The translations under genes were made by a program, and so were the position numbers. From contig NC_085094.1 of assembly GCF_963422355.1 (NCBI RefSeq), forward strand, positions 4,734,740-4,798,739: DNA of 64,000 nucleotides, given 5' to 3'. Positions 25,991 through 40,984 of the stretch are shown here, piece by piece. The notes below the pieces were generated by a model. The model was not told the origin of the DNA, did not search any database, and saw only the letters and a list, made by a program, of their open reading frames with translations. The first letter of the stretch is position 1. Every line of letters begins with the position of its first letter. The DNA is from Corticium candelabrum (lineage: Eukaryota > Porifera > Homoscleromorpha > Homosclerophorida > Plakinidae).

Positions 25991-28900
25991 ACGACTCACA
26001 AGCATCCCATGCATGTGTACACTGCCTCTTTGCCTATCTTTTCATTGTCATGACAGCATGGAGGCTCCATTATGCCTGTGTGAGACATCTTGCTCCTTAG
26101 CACTTTGTTACATGTAACTAAAATAGTGCAAAGTAACATTTTGTACAATTACAAGCATATGTAAGATGATATCTGCTATGTACCAACAGCTTAGTCTTAG
26201 AAGCAATTGTGGGAGACGTCTAGGCAGTTTGATTAGTGATATGAACACCGTTACTGTTTTTGAGCTGCATTGTGTATATTGTGTTTTCATTATAGCTCCT
26301 CCAGAACCATCCAGGCCATTGCGGCCAAAAGGCAATACTGACAATAAACGTCTCTTAGCACTGCAACATGTGGATCCAACTAATGGACCAATCAGGTTGG
26401 AAGAAAATTATACTCAACTCTTAAGCACTATGTAACGTATAGTTAAAAGATTTCATACTTCATTCTTATCTTATACCCCATTTACACTGGCACGTTCAAC
26501 TGAGCTGGACCCTGCCAGCTCGGTGCTGCCCGGTCAAAGGTGCCAGTGTAAACACAAGTTGGGAGCAGTCGGAGTGGGTGGGCTGGCTCAGTGTGGCCCG
26601 GTCCTGTCAGGTAGTGTAAATGGGACTAGATGGCACAGTCGTATATCGACAAGAGCATGCGCAGCTGTTGTACTCTCAGATATGGCGTGGTCTGACGACA
26701 AATCGTTATACCTCATTTCGTTGTGGGTAGATGAACCGCCCAGAGTCAGCTGGAGGGATGTCACTCGAACAAAGAAATATTTTCTAGACTGACAGCAGTT
26801 CCAAAAATGACTCTTGTGCGTCAGTTGCAGTCTTTTTGAGCCACTTTGCCTGCCACACTCTATCATGCCATTTTTAGATGAGAACACATGCAAAGCACTT
26901 CCTTTGGCTATGTCTTTATGTTTAGGACAAGTGATAATCATGTGATAATTGAACACACCTATCTGGCCTGTTCCTAGACTGTGTAGCAGTGTAAAGCCGT
27001 GCTGGCTTGTTCAACAATTCACACCCTGCTGGACTAATTGAACAGGCTGGCTGGTCCCCATTTGTCTTGTCAGTGTAAACGTAGTATAGTGAAATGCTGT
27101 TAATGATACCTCTACGTGAAAGCTCTAGCATAGCACATTTTACCAGAAATATTTCTGCGTTTTAAGGTTTCTGTTAGCTACTTACTTGAAACTGCATACT
27201 GCATTGATATCACAGAGACAACGGAAATGTTGAAATGTGTGCAGATGTACCATCAATGAAGAGATTTTTTGGATCTGTATTTTTCAGTGAGTACAGCCAG
27301 GTTAGGGTCTAGTAAGTCGTTTCAATGTGATAAGTTTCTAGTATTTATAGATTATAGAAGGATTGTCATTCAAGAATCCTGTAGTTTCAGTTGGCACAGA
27401 TTGACCAGGAAGCTACTGCTTCCTTTAATTTGATATGTGGTAGAAAGTGCACTGACAAAATTGTATTTATTTGTTTGTCCTATAGTCACTATGAAGTCAT
27501 TGTTGTCAAGGAAGTTAAAGAGACAGGAAGTGATACCTACCAAACCATGGAAAATCCAACAAATGTTAAGCCAAGAAATCTAACAGATTATGGTTTTGCT
27601 CACAGTGTGCAAACAAGTGCTGTGTATCTTGCTGCTGTCTATGGAAGTGAAGAACTGCCTGACACATTTGAACTGGGAGATTCAACAGATACCACAATCA
27701 TGACTCAAACTAGTCTCGAAGTGAGAAAGGCTTACAATGGTCCTCTGGTTGAGAATCTGGGCTATAGAGTGTTTGTTCGAGTGTACACTGTGACAGAATC
27801 AACTGATCCAGTAAGATTAATGTCGCATGCTTTGCCATATAGACCTGGTGTCCCAAAAGTCTGGCTTTGTAGGTTCCATTTATTATAGGAAATGTATTTA
27901 GCATTATAATTTTTTTAAATTGGCAAGGTCTTGTGTTGAATGCATTGGAAATGTATATAAAAGTAAATGGTTGCTATTTGAGCATGTGTTGTAACTGATA
28001 ACTAACTGATAATTGATACATTAAAATATTTTTAGTAGTTTTTGCTTGTAGCTTCCTATTGGGCCAGACTTTTGCAACACCTTGTATCATCACTAGTCGT
28101 TTGAGTAGTAAGTGAGAAAGTTTTTGAAAGATTTTTTACTATACCTGATTGAAAGTGTACTAAAATTGATACATAGCTGACGTAGCATGTTGTAGGCAGT
28201 TGGTGCCAATGGAGCCCCTGCTTCAAGCGCATCTTCATGAGTCATTACAATGCTAGATTGTGATACAAAATCGGTCAAAATCAACTGATGCTTCATTCTG
28301 AAAATTTGTGGAAATAAATGTGTAGCAACCTTGACTCGGCTCTAACAGTAAGGGTGACAGCAACCTCTTGGTGGGGTTTCTAGGCAATCTGGAAACATGC
28401 CTGGGTACGCCCATGATTTGTAGGCTCCATAGGGGAGCTTTAATTAATTCTACTTATGTGTTTCAATAATTTGTGTAATCTATAGTTGTAGTTGTGACAC
28501 TTATTGTTCATTTGCTGTTACTTTAGTTCACTTGTATTAGCTTTGATGTATAAAAATGTATGCAGGTTTGACAGACAAACAGACAGATTGACAGACTGAC
28601 AGATTGTGGACTATAATAATGTCTTGTATAAGAAATGTATGGACTGACAGACATACAGACAGACAGACAGACACATTTGTATGCACACACAAACAAACAA
28701 GCAAACAGTAATTATTTGATGACGTCAGACTAGACTCTACTGTCACATGTGTATATTACTGATATCTTGCAGGGGGATTGTACATAATTTTGATTTCTAC
28801 CTCTTGAATACCAGGGACAGTATTTGTTGACCACTGTTATACAAGTTTATATTGACATGTAGCTAGGCTACCAACTGCTTCTCTGCACATAAATCTTGCT

Positions 28901-31900
28901 TAGCCTGTTTATGTTGGTTATTGATTAGGTTGGCTAGCCTGTTTGTGTTAACCAAGCACATAACATATTTAGCGAGGAAATGTAAGTCAGCCCGCCAGCT
29001 AGTCTCAGGGTCACTGACTGGGTGGGTAGTCACTGACTGGGTGGGTAGTCACTGACTGGGTGGGTAGTCACTGACTGGGTGGGTAGTCACTGACTGGGTG
29101 GGTAGTCACTGACTGGGTGGGTAGTCATCAAACACGTAGGATTCCTTCATTGCAAATAGCGCAGTCTGCGCAAACTTTTGTGTAGCGCAACATTTCTGGT
29201 AGGCAATATTAATAAATTAAGTTGTTTAGCAGAAAATGGACGTCACCATGACTGCAAATTTAATAATTAACTTAACTTGCCTGATATGACCATGACTCTC
29301 ATAAATATTGAGGAAGCGGTACAGTACCTACAGCGTCTTTCTTGGTACAAGGTAATAGAAAATTACCGTATCATTATGTCAATGCAATATAAAGTACCTG
29401 AAGATAGAATAATACTTCAGCATCCGCATTTCCATTCAATCTCAATATCATTGCACGCGCAAACTCCATTCACTTTTGAAAACACTAACTGCGTCTTCTG
29501 CCCTTGCAGCTGCTCTACAGTGACAGCACGGTATCCGACAGGATTGTCGCCGACCCAGGTACACATCTATGTTTGTAAACACAGCGACGTTTTGTCGTAC
29601 GCATTGCGATTGCGGTCTGCGCTGGGGAGTGTCCCTGCGGTACTTCCTCGTTCCTGGTTTCAGGAGACGGACGGCTGGGCGTACGCTAGGCTTTGAAGTG
29701 TAAGCATTTAGTAGCTAGGACGTCATTGCACAGCATCTGCTAGAGCTAAATTGGCTCGGAACTAAACAGTGCATCTGGTGCTCGGTGTCTAGAGAGCGAA
29801 GACGGCAAGAAAACGGCTGCGACGGCGGTAGCAGTAGTTGTGACTCTACTCGTGGTGACTGCTGTCGTCGGTGTTATGTTGGTGTATCTGAAGAAACGCG
29901 GCATTCTCAGGTCATTCTTGTGTTGTAGGATGATTGCGAGTGTTGTGTTGATCTCAATGTCGTTTCGATTGTGTGTATACGTAGGAAACTGACGAGGAAG
30001 CATTCTCAGAGAAGCGTCAGAGAGAATGGGAGGGACACGAACGGCATGGGGTTGGCGCTTGTTAATCGTCACGCTGTTGGCTTCTTGGAACACAGTGAGT
30101 GTCTGTGGTGTACTATTACGCGCATTGGCCATCGCCTCTTGTCCAGCAGAGCCAGTATTATAGTCTGTTTACCTTTTGCGGTAGTGTCGTCTATGTAGGT
30201 GACAGTTTTGCACGTGCAGGATGCTATGTACCACCCTCTTTGACCTTGGGGAAGGTATTGATTGACTTACATTGGTCAAACTCGCGTAGGGTCACATTAG
30301 ATAGCAACATTGCGTACATAATGCTATTTCCTTTGAACTTTCTCATTTCATTTAGAGCAGTTCTCACATTAGACTCATTTAGACTCAAGTGTTTGTTGAC
30401 TTCCTCCTTACTATTCATGGCTTCTTCTTGTTTCAGAGTTTATGAGAACCAATTCTGTAGGTAGTGTTGTTGATAGTGCAGTGAAAGTGGAGGATTTCTC
30501 TCAGCATGTTAGAAACATGCACATGCACACTGACATCGCTTTTGGTGAAGAGTACGAGGTGATGAGGCTACTATTCAGAGAGGTTGTCTGTTTGTTTTAT
30601 GGATTTTTATTGTACTTAGAGAATTGGTGCAGAATCAAAGAATTATGTATCCTCAGCAAGTATTAATCCAGTCAATGAAGCAAAGAACAGATATGGAAAC
30701 ATTTATGCTTGTAAGTTACTAAGTAAAGTTCTTATGTTTCTGTTTGTTTCTGGTTGTTTAATTAATTAGTGTAGGTTGTGTTATTGCTTGAGTTAGATGA
30801 GTTAGGCAGGGAGAATTGTTGGATATTGTGTAGTAGATTGGATCAGCCAGATGGTTAACTTCAGACAACATATTGAAGTGGTTAATGATGGAACTAGTTC
30901 TCATGTGATCCTGCCAGAGTTATTAGTGGTCATAGCAGATGTCTGTTTATAGAATGTAATACAACAGATCTCTTGTTCAAACTAAGCTAACAACTCCCAT
31001 AGAGTAATTATAACTCTTGTTCAAGCATATGGTGTTTACATTAGCCTGGAGTAATCATATCTAGAAACTGTAGTTTGTATGCACAGTCAGACCTCAGTTA
31101 AGAATGTAAACTAGTCTGCAAGAAAACGGCAGCAGAGACTGCATATTTAGCCATGTTTTTGTCAGCATGTCACTGCTGCTTGTTGCTTTAAGGGTTTCTA
31201 AGTCTTCGAGTCTCTAAATGGTAGGGTACTGGTAGCAGCATTAGCAATGAGAAGAAGAGTAACCATTTTGAGCTTGTGTGTGTTAATAAGGTGTGTGTGT
31301 TTGGTTAACTCTTTGGTTCAAGCCATGCAGGCAGTGCCAGCTTTTGAGTTTTGTAACCCAGTTGTAGTTGAAATCTAACTCAGTCTTTGTGTGAAAGTGC
31401 TTACAGTTTATCTATATATAGTCCAACGTCAAAATTATTGACACATTTCCGGTTTAGTTGTACAATTTTTGGAAAGTCTTCTTGTTTTGCTATGTAATAA
31501 GAAACCAGCACCAAATTTTTGTCAAACAGCTGAAAAGCAGTCACAAAAGCTATTCCATAGTCTGCGTATCTGCTTAGAGAACTTTTCCATCGTCAAATCA
31601 GTTGTGAAAGACAACGCCGCGATATTCTGTTACTATACTGCTCTGGTACCAAGAAGCCATCTATGATCTCCCAACTTCTACGTGTTTCTTGCTGTAATGT
31701 TTACTGACCTTTCAAAAAATTGGACGCTGGAGAACGTAGAGCTTCCCGTGGAAGATCAAAAAACTAGCTGATAGCCATCTAACAGCCTAGTGAACATGAC
31801 GCACACAAGGAACAACGAAATCAGCAAACAGACTTGCCCATCAGCTAGCAGCGCAGGAAGGACTTGTCATCAGTTCTTCCCCCAGCAGAAGAGAGCTTCA

Positions 31901-33434
31901 TAACGCAGGCTATATCGCTACACTATGCCTAAGAAAATTCTGGTAGTGAAGCTAAAACACGAGATTCTGGGCACGTCACGGTCTTGATTGGCCTGCTAAC
32001 TCACCAGATCTTGCACCAATAGAAAACCTGGGCGGTCAACAAGCGTCGTGTTAAGCTTTCTACGCCACAAAACGTTCATGAACTTGAAGATGCAATCCAG
32101 GCGGAGTGGCAGTTGCTCACGCTTTGTGATCTGTTGCCGTGCATCTAACGCATGTGTAGCCAAATGCGTCTTTGTGTAGCTAGCGGGGGAAATGCTATCA
32201 AAAATGAAAGGAGGACACAAGCTACTGATGCGCACTTGTGTGTTTCCAAAAGTCTAACGAACCTACGAGCATACACAATAGTTCTTTTCTATCTAGAAAA
32301 CGTACGTCACGTGAAAACGGATGCGTTTCTGCTCACGCTATACCCATGGCCATGCCTCCAAGCGTAAATGTGTCAATAGCTTTGACGCGGACTGTATTAT
32401 TCAATGTGAATTCAAGCTGTTTGATGCCTTCCAGTTGTGTGCTTTTAATGAAAATGTGCACACTGGCATAGGCAGGGGGAATGGGGGCTGAAGCCTCCTC
32501 ACTCAGTGTAGGAATTGAAATTTCTGTGCCAGTGACTTTTGCAATACGATTTGGCAAGCGAGGTAGGTTGGCTTACTCATGATGACATTCATGGTACAGC
32601 CCCACCTCCACAGCTCGTGAACATCTCTCTAGGCCACTGATGCATACCTTTTTCCTATTAAATTGTCATATCAGTCAAAACCTAAAGAATCAAATCATGT
32701 TTTGCTATTGCTACAGTAACGTTTACGTTAGGTATTTTGGAAAGCCTTTTTCTAGGTTTGTAAACAGGACATGTAGTTGTACTGTCTCTATATTTCTGAG
32801 GTTCTAGTGCTTGTTCTAATTACATTAAGATTTAAGTGTGATTGCTGAGCAGGTGAGTCTTGTCAGCAAATAACATACATTACAAAAGCACTACTGTGTA
32901 TTGATTATGTACTGGGACCATGGAAATTACAGAGAAGAAGAGAAACAGCACTATCAGTAGTAATTTTAAGCTGATCAGTATTTAGCTTAGTGTTGGGATG
33001 GGATTTACTGGCATCAGTTTGTCTTGAGAGATGATGGATTACACCACAATCCAATTCAGGTTTAATGGTTGACAGCGGTTTGAATGGCAGTAACACTGTC
33101 AGTGATGGGGTTAGGGTAAACAATGCAAGACATATAACTGTATGACGTCCATATGACGTCATGTATCTCTATGTATTCTGATTATGTATTCTACCTCACA
33201 GAACGTTGTGTGCAGTTGGCCTCAAGCACGTCTTCTGTTTTATAGTTGACCAGACGCGGGTTCGACTAGAGTCTATTGAAGGAGTGGAGGGCTCAGACTA
33301 CATAAATGCCAACTTCATTAGTGTAATATTCATTAATTTGCAATATAATGATATTATATAGCCACAGGCATTTATATGTAGGGTTTTCGAAAAGCAAAAG
33401 AATACATTGCAGCTCAAGGTATGCTGATCAAGTG

Positions 33435-33493
<59 letters not shown>

Positions 33494-36400
33494 GGTTTGC
33501 ATTACTGTTGTTTCATCTGTATGCATTTTTGTGTGTGTCTAGGACCAGTGCCTGTGACAGTCAGTGATTTTTGGCGGATGGCATGGGAGAATAATTGTAG
33601 AATTATTGTGATGGTCACAAACTTGCGAGAGCGAGGAAGAGTAATGGAACAAGATAGATTTTGGTTGTGTTTACTGCTCTATATGATAATTGTATAGATA
33701 AAGTGTAATCAGTACTGGCCTGACGAGGGTCGACAAGAGTATGGCGATTTCAATGTCGAATTATTGGATGTGGCAGATTATTCGTCTTACGTCATTCGAA
33801 CGTTGAAGCTTTGGAAGGTAAGGCAATGTGTTGTTAAGTATCAGTTGATTAACATGCACGCACGCGTGCGCGTGCACACACACACACACACACACACACA
33901 CCATATCACACTTTATTGGTTGTTTAGTCATAGTCAATAAGTGTGCAATATAATAGATTATGAGATTGTTGTCGGGTTTGCTTTTAGTCCTATTCAAGTG
34001 ATGAAGAATTGTCTGGTAGTAACAGATGTTATACGATTCGTCAGTACCACTTTACTGTATGGCCAGATCACGGTGTTCCTGAACAAGCATCTCCGTTGTT
34101 ATCATTTGTGCGTAAAGTACGATGTCGAGTGGTTGAAGACGATGGTCCTGTTCTTGTACACTGCAGGTGAGTTAAATGTTATGTGATGTACTGGTCTCTA
34201 CTGCAGTTTGTGTTTGTGTTTGGTTGTAGCTGCATACATGCATTGCTTGCTGTACTGAATCTTATGCAACTTTACATTTGTGTTTAGTGCTGGTGTAGGA
34301 AGGACAGGAACTTTTGTTGCTATTGACATTGGTCTGCAGCAGATGAAGGCTAATGGTGCCATTGATGTACGAAGTATTGTAGCAAAAATGAGAATGGAGA
34401 GGAATCTGATGGTGCAGACTGAGGTACACTGTACTACTATAAGTTGTACTGCCTAGTACTACAGTCCGCGTCAAAAGTATTGACACTTTTACACTTGGAG
34501 ACTTAGCCATGGGTAGAGTGAGCAGAAACCCATTCGTTTCAGGTCCGTACATTTTGTAGATAGAAGAGAACTATTGTGTATGCTCGTAGATTTGCTAGAC
34601 TTTGGAAACTCACAAGTACACATCAGTAGCTTGTGTCCTCCTTTTATTTTTTGATAGCAGTTCCCTCGCTAGCATAGCTCTTCTAGACAGGCACATTTGG
34701 CTAGATGTTCATTTGATGTAGCGCAACAGATCACAAGACGTGAGCAAGTGCCACTGCCTGGATTGTGTCTTCAATGTTTTGAGGCCTTTGAAGCTCAACA
34801 CACTGCTTGATGACAGCCCAGGAGTTTTCTTTCGTGCAAGGTCTGGTGAGCTATCCGGCCAACTGAGAAAACCATGGCGCCCAAAGTCTCATTTTTTAGC
34901 TTCACTAGCAGCTGAATTTTCTTATGCATAGTGTAGTGATACTTGCGTCATGAAGTTCTCTTTTGCTGGTGGAAGTTAGAACTAACGACAGCTTTGATAC
35001 TGCACTGTCAGCTGTTGGGCAAGTTTGTTTGCTGATTTGTTGTTCCTTGTGGCGTCATGTTCACAAATTGAAGCTGTTCTATGGTTTTCAGCTAGTTTTT
35101 TGGTCTTCCACGGGAAGCTCTGCATTGAATTCCTTTTCCATTGTCCATTTTTTTGAGAATTCAGTAAACAGTAGAGTGAGAAACACGTAAAAGTTGGCAG
35201 ATCTTGGCTTCTTGGTACTGGAGCGGTATGTAACAGAATATCACTGTGTTGTCTTTCACGACTCATTTGATGATGGAAAAGGTCTCTACGCGGATGCGCA
35301 GAGTACGGAATAGCTTTCGTGATTGCATGCTTTTCAGCTGTTTGAGAAAAATTGGTGCACTTTCTTAATAAATAGAAAAACAAGAAAACTTTCCAAAATT
35401 AGTACAAGTAAACCGGAAATGTGTCAATAGTTTTGACGCAGACTGTATTAATACATACTATACTGTTATGACTTTGCATGTATGCAACCATTAGCATTTT
35501 TATGAGAGAATTTAATGTTTATTTGGATTGTATATAAAAACCGCTGCAATAAAATTAAAACATTGCTTTCTTACCAATCACGAGGACTACTAGGTAAAGG
35601 TCATTCAGTACAAACTATCATGGTTCAAGTCTTTCTTATTATTTTTGTTATAAATTTTGTACTTTGTACTCTTCACAATGGCGTATTTGCTTTTTTGTAA
35701 GTCTAATTGCTCATTGATTTTTATTGATAGGCACAGTATATTTTCATTTATGATTCTCTTATGGAAGCTGCAGAGTTTGGCATTACAGAAGTGTCTGCTT
35801 CTGATTTGCAAGGTCATGTTGAGAAGTTGAAGGAAATTGATAGCATGTCAGGCAAATCGGGATTTGAAGTCGAGTTTGAGGTTTGTACTCTATTGAATAA
35901 CATTGCTGGTTAATAAGACTTTATGTGTGTATGTAGAAGTTGTCAAGGGATCCTCCTCCTCCATTACAATACTGTGCAGGAAAGCGAGACATCAATTCTT
36001 CGAAGAACAGAGATCCTGATATTGTGCCTAGTATGGTTGCTATCGTTTTGATGTATGACAGTTAGTGACATCTATTACTTGCAGTTGAGAAGGGTCGTGT
36101 GATATTAAGGCGATCACCTGGCGTGGATGGCACCGACTACATCAATGCTAGTTTCATTAACGTAAGTATTTTATTTATTAGAGAACTTTTAACGTTGTGT
36201 AATCGTTCTAGCTATTGTATACTCATGTATATTGGCGACATAACTAAACTGCTGATTGGTAATTTTTTGTGTTATTTTGATTTTTTCAACTGGACTACTG
36301 ATATTTGCAACCCACTTGATCATGTGCTTGCGACAAAGACGGAAAATTAGTACGTTTATGTTGACGGTGACTCATAAAATAGTAAATTCATCAAAATTAG

Positions 36401-39400
36401 AAATTTGCCAAAATAGATTTTGGTCAATATTTTACTTTATGCGTTAGTTTGATTATTTATTGTCTGATGAGACATACAGTATGTGTGAATGATTACCATA
36501 ATCGTTGGGATTACTCGTTACAAGCAAATCAAAATGCTTTACTTTATAATCTTTAAAGTGTGACACAACTTATTGCAGAGCTAGTCGAAGCACTAGTCTG
36601 AATAGGATCTATTGCATGGCACGATGACTTCAATTTAGTTGATATTTTCTTGTATTCAGAGCAGTGCCACAGAGTTGAAACGGCTTGCTCGTAGAGGCTT
36701 GTAGCAGTGAAAATTATAATGAAACTTTGGAATTGCCATTACGGTTTATTAATTAATTAATCAAAGGGTAGTATACTACGGTACCGTACTTAGTGTTTCT
36801 ATCTAGAATATGGATCGGGCAAGGCAATGGGTTACAGTAAAACCTGTGTAATACGACCACGCACGATTGTCTTTTTATGGCCATGTGCAATACCGGGAGA
36901 TAACACTAGTACTCTTCCAGTGGAATGCAAAGCTGGTCTCAAGCTTCTAAATACTAAATATTTCGTATAAAGGCTGATGTACTCTGATCTCAGTGAAGTT
37001 TGGTTGTGTAGGAAAGTCGCATTCGGTTGACTTTTTTTTAGGTTGAGGCCTCAGCTTGGTCACTATGACAATGGTCGCCGGTCGCATGAGCCAGTTGTTC
37101 GCATTAGCAAGGTTATTTTGTATTACAAATGGTTCATGCACAGAATAATAGTCACTTTAGCCAGGTGGTTGCACTACTGAGGTGGTCACAACTACAGATT
37201 TTACTGTAGTAAGAATGGCACCTTGGCTCGCAACTATCAAAAAAGGAATACTGTACTGGCTCAAGTTAGTAATGCTTTACAATGGCACAATAAACAAGGA
37301 TATGTTGTATTTGAACTGTCTTTGGTGTATATATAATTTTTCACGGCTTGCTCAAAGAGACAGGTTACCCTGAAGGTAGACAGGGCACATTAAAAATGGG
37401 GCCTTGCTCAAAAAGTGTAGATGGAACACTGCTACAGGTTGAAATTACCGCATCAATGCTATTATTTTTACGAAACTATGTGAACACCAATAACATCATC
37501 AGGTGTACAGGTAAAGTTGTGTTATAATTAACGAACTGATATGCAACGAGGTTAATTAGTTAATTAATTAAGTAAACTACTTGGCTTAAACTTTTGTATT
37601 CAAGTGTTTAACTAGTTGACCTCATTGTGTGTTTTGCACTAACTAATGTGGATTTGTTATAGTTTCTGTTACTATTGTTGTGTAGTTGTTGCCTGCATGA
37701 CCCGTTGGTAATTTTCTAATGTAGCATTTCTATACTCTTTTCTGCTGTTTGATCTAGGATTACAGAACACTCAATGCTTATATTGCCACTCAAGCCCCAA
37801 TGGCAGTTACAATGGATGACTTTTGGAGGATGGTTTGGGAGCACGGATCGTCTACAATTGTCATGCTAAGTACTTTAGAAGAAGAAGGACAGGTAGCAAT
37901 TTACTTGAGTTGCCGGTAGTGCATTGTGTCGTATGTGTGTTTATGCGTAGCTAAGATACTGGCCATCTAAGAAGAATGCAACGTTTGCAAACTACAGAGT
38001 GGAATTGCTGTCAAGCCAAGAGTACGGTACTTACAGTCGGAGGGACTTCAATTTATCATCGACAGGAGTAATGACGTTGGGTTGATGAATGTGGGCAATG
38101 ATTGAAATCTGGTATGCATTCTTAGTATGATTACACTCGTACCGTGCGGCACTTCCAGTTGCAAGTTTGGTCGCCCGATGTCAAAGCAGATATTGATGTT
38201 GGAGTCGCTGTCTTGGACTTAATCAAACAGGTTGAATTGTGGCAGAAAACAGTGCCTGAAGGACCGGTTATTGTGCATTGCAAGTATGTTCAAGCATGGA
38301 GTTTTAGTCTTGGTTTTGTAGTAATTGTTGGTTTAGATATGGAGTGGGAAGAACGGGTGTCTTTTGTGCTTTGAGTGCTTTGACTAAACAGCTAGGAGCA
38401 GAAGGTGTTATCGATGTGTTTCAGGCAGTGCGAGCTCTTCGAAGTCAACGACCATACATGATTCAATCATTGGTGAGACATGTTAGAGAGTTGGTTGGGG
38501 ATAATAGTTACATGTACAAGGTTTGCTTTGTCAGGGGTGGGTATGGGGTAGGGGTGTGTATGGGGGTAGGGGTGTGTATGGGGGTAGGGGTGTGTATGGG
38601 GGTAGGGGTGTGTATGGGGGTAGCGGTGTGTATGGGGGTAGGGGTGTGTATGGTTGTTAGGGGTGTGTATGGGGGTAGGGGTGTGTATGGGGGTTGGGGT
38701 GTGTATGGGGGTAGGGGTGTGTATGGGGGTAGGGGTGTGTATGGGGGTAGGGGTGTATGGGGGTAGGGGTGTATGGGGGTAGGGGTGTATGGGGGTAGGG
38801 GTGTATGGGGGTAGGGGTGTTTGGCGGGTAGGGGTGTATGGGGGTAGGGGTGTATGGGGGTAGGGGTGGGATGGGGTAGGGGTGGGATGGGGTAGGGGTG
38901 GGATGGGGTAGGGGTGGGATGGGGTAGGGGTGGGATGGGGTAGGGGTGGGATGGGGTAGGGGTGTGTATGGGGTAGGGGTGTGTATGGGGTAGGGGTGTG
39001 TATGGGGTAGGGGTGTGTATGGGGTAGGGGTGTGTATGGGGTAGGGGTGTGTATGGGGTAGGGGTGTGTATGGGGTAGGGGTGTGTATGGGGTAGGGGTG
39101 TGTATGGGGTAGGGGTGTGTATGGGGTAGGGGTGTGTATGGGGTAGGGGTGTGTATGGGGTAGGGGTGTGTATGGGGTAGGGGTGTGTATGGGGTAGGGG
39201 TGTGTATGGGGTAGGGGTGTGTATGGGGTAGGGGTGTGTATGGGGTAGGGGTGTGTATGGGGTAGGGGTGTGTATGGGGTAGGGGTGTGTATGGGGTAGG
39301 GGTGTGTATGGGGTAGGGGTGTGTATGGGGTAGGGGTGTGTATGGGGTAGGGGTGTGTATGGGGTAGGGGTGTGTATGGGGTAGGGGTGTGTATGGGGTA

Positions 39401-40915
39401 GGGGTGTGTATGGGGTAGGGGTGTGTATGGGGTAGGGGTGTGTATGGGGTAGGGGTGTGTATGGGGTAGGGGTGTGTATGGGGTAGGGGTGTGTATGGGG
39501 TAGGGGTGTGTATGGGGTAGGGGTGTGTATGGGGTAGGGGTGTGTATGGGGTAGGGGTGTGTATGGGGTAGGGGAGTGTATGGGGTAGGGGTGTGTATGG
39601 GGTAGGGGTGTTATGGGGTAGGGGTGTTATGGGGTAGGGGTGTTATGGGGTAGGGGTGTTATGGGGTAGGGGTGTTATGGGGTAGGGGTGTGTATGGGGT
39701 AAGGATCTGTAGGGGTTTCCCAGGAATTAATAACAGTGCGGTATTTTATTAATATTAATTAGCCACCAAGATCTTATCTTAAACAGAAGAAGTAACTTTA
39801 ATTAATTAATGATTGTCAGACTTATTGGTGTAGCCACTGACATAAATGTCATGATAGCGTGGTAGGAACACATGCCACATGGATAGTCACTAGGTCAAGG
39901 TGATATGCATTATTGTCTTTTATCATCAACACAACTGTTAGATTATATAGACTACAGGTAATGTTAGCTGACATTTAATTGAACTTGTACAGCTTACTAT
40001 GCATACTAGTAGTCCTGTGAGTAAATACTGTGAATTGAGGCGATATCTTGGTAGACGGCATGAAACGACGACTCTTTGATTCTTTGGCAGATCGCTAGCT
40101 AGTCTAACCGCTCGACCAGTTGTCAAAGGTGATGGTCTAGCGACACTGCTGTGCATGTCCTGTCACTGCAAGCTTGAAAATATCAAAGAACTGAAGCTGA
40201 AATTAAAAGTAAGATGTGTGCGTGCACCAGAGTCTTCGTCACGGCTTTGGCGTGCACTTAGCATAACCAATTACTGCTAAACCAATTAGAATTTACAACC
40301 GACATTCCAGCTATAAGGAGCTGATTGGCTTAGAAGGCTATTTCCGAAATCATTTTATTATCGACTTGGTCCAGACTAGAGTTCTCGTGCTTTGCGTGCA
40401 CTCTGGTCTGGAAGTTCAAGGCTAAGTAAACAGTTACCTTAAAAGAGGGTTGACAATGAAAGCAAAAGTTACTTGACTACACAACACGTAATTATCTGCC
40501 CAAATCTACTTGATGGCAGACAAGCACCTAGTTATCTACAGGATTATGTGTACAAGGTCTGAAATGCCAATTACAAAGCTGTGGGTGTGGTGAGCTGGGA
40601 CTAATGGCAGGTCAACACGCGACAGACTTATAACCCTGTAGATAATTGGATGCTGCTCTGCCGTCAAGTAATTGCGCTTTGGGCAGATAAAATTATGTGC
40701 TGTGCCGTCAAGTAACTTTTGGCATTCCTTATCAACCATTATTTGAGATACAGTCATCACATAATTTGAGACACAGTCATCACCATATATCACCACAGCG
40801 CAGCGCGCTATAGGGAAACCCCTGGGTGGGTGGGTGGTGTTTTCAAGTGTATTTCTCGTAACAATCATGTTATATATAGTATAGACAGATATAATTGGCT
40901 ACTACTGTGACAACT

Positions 40916-40984
<69 letters not shown>

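Noticed and set aside
29277..29696. 139-codon plus-strand frame
   Set aside because: It is intronic read-through in a different frame around RPTP exon 8.
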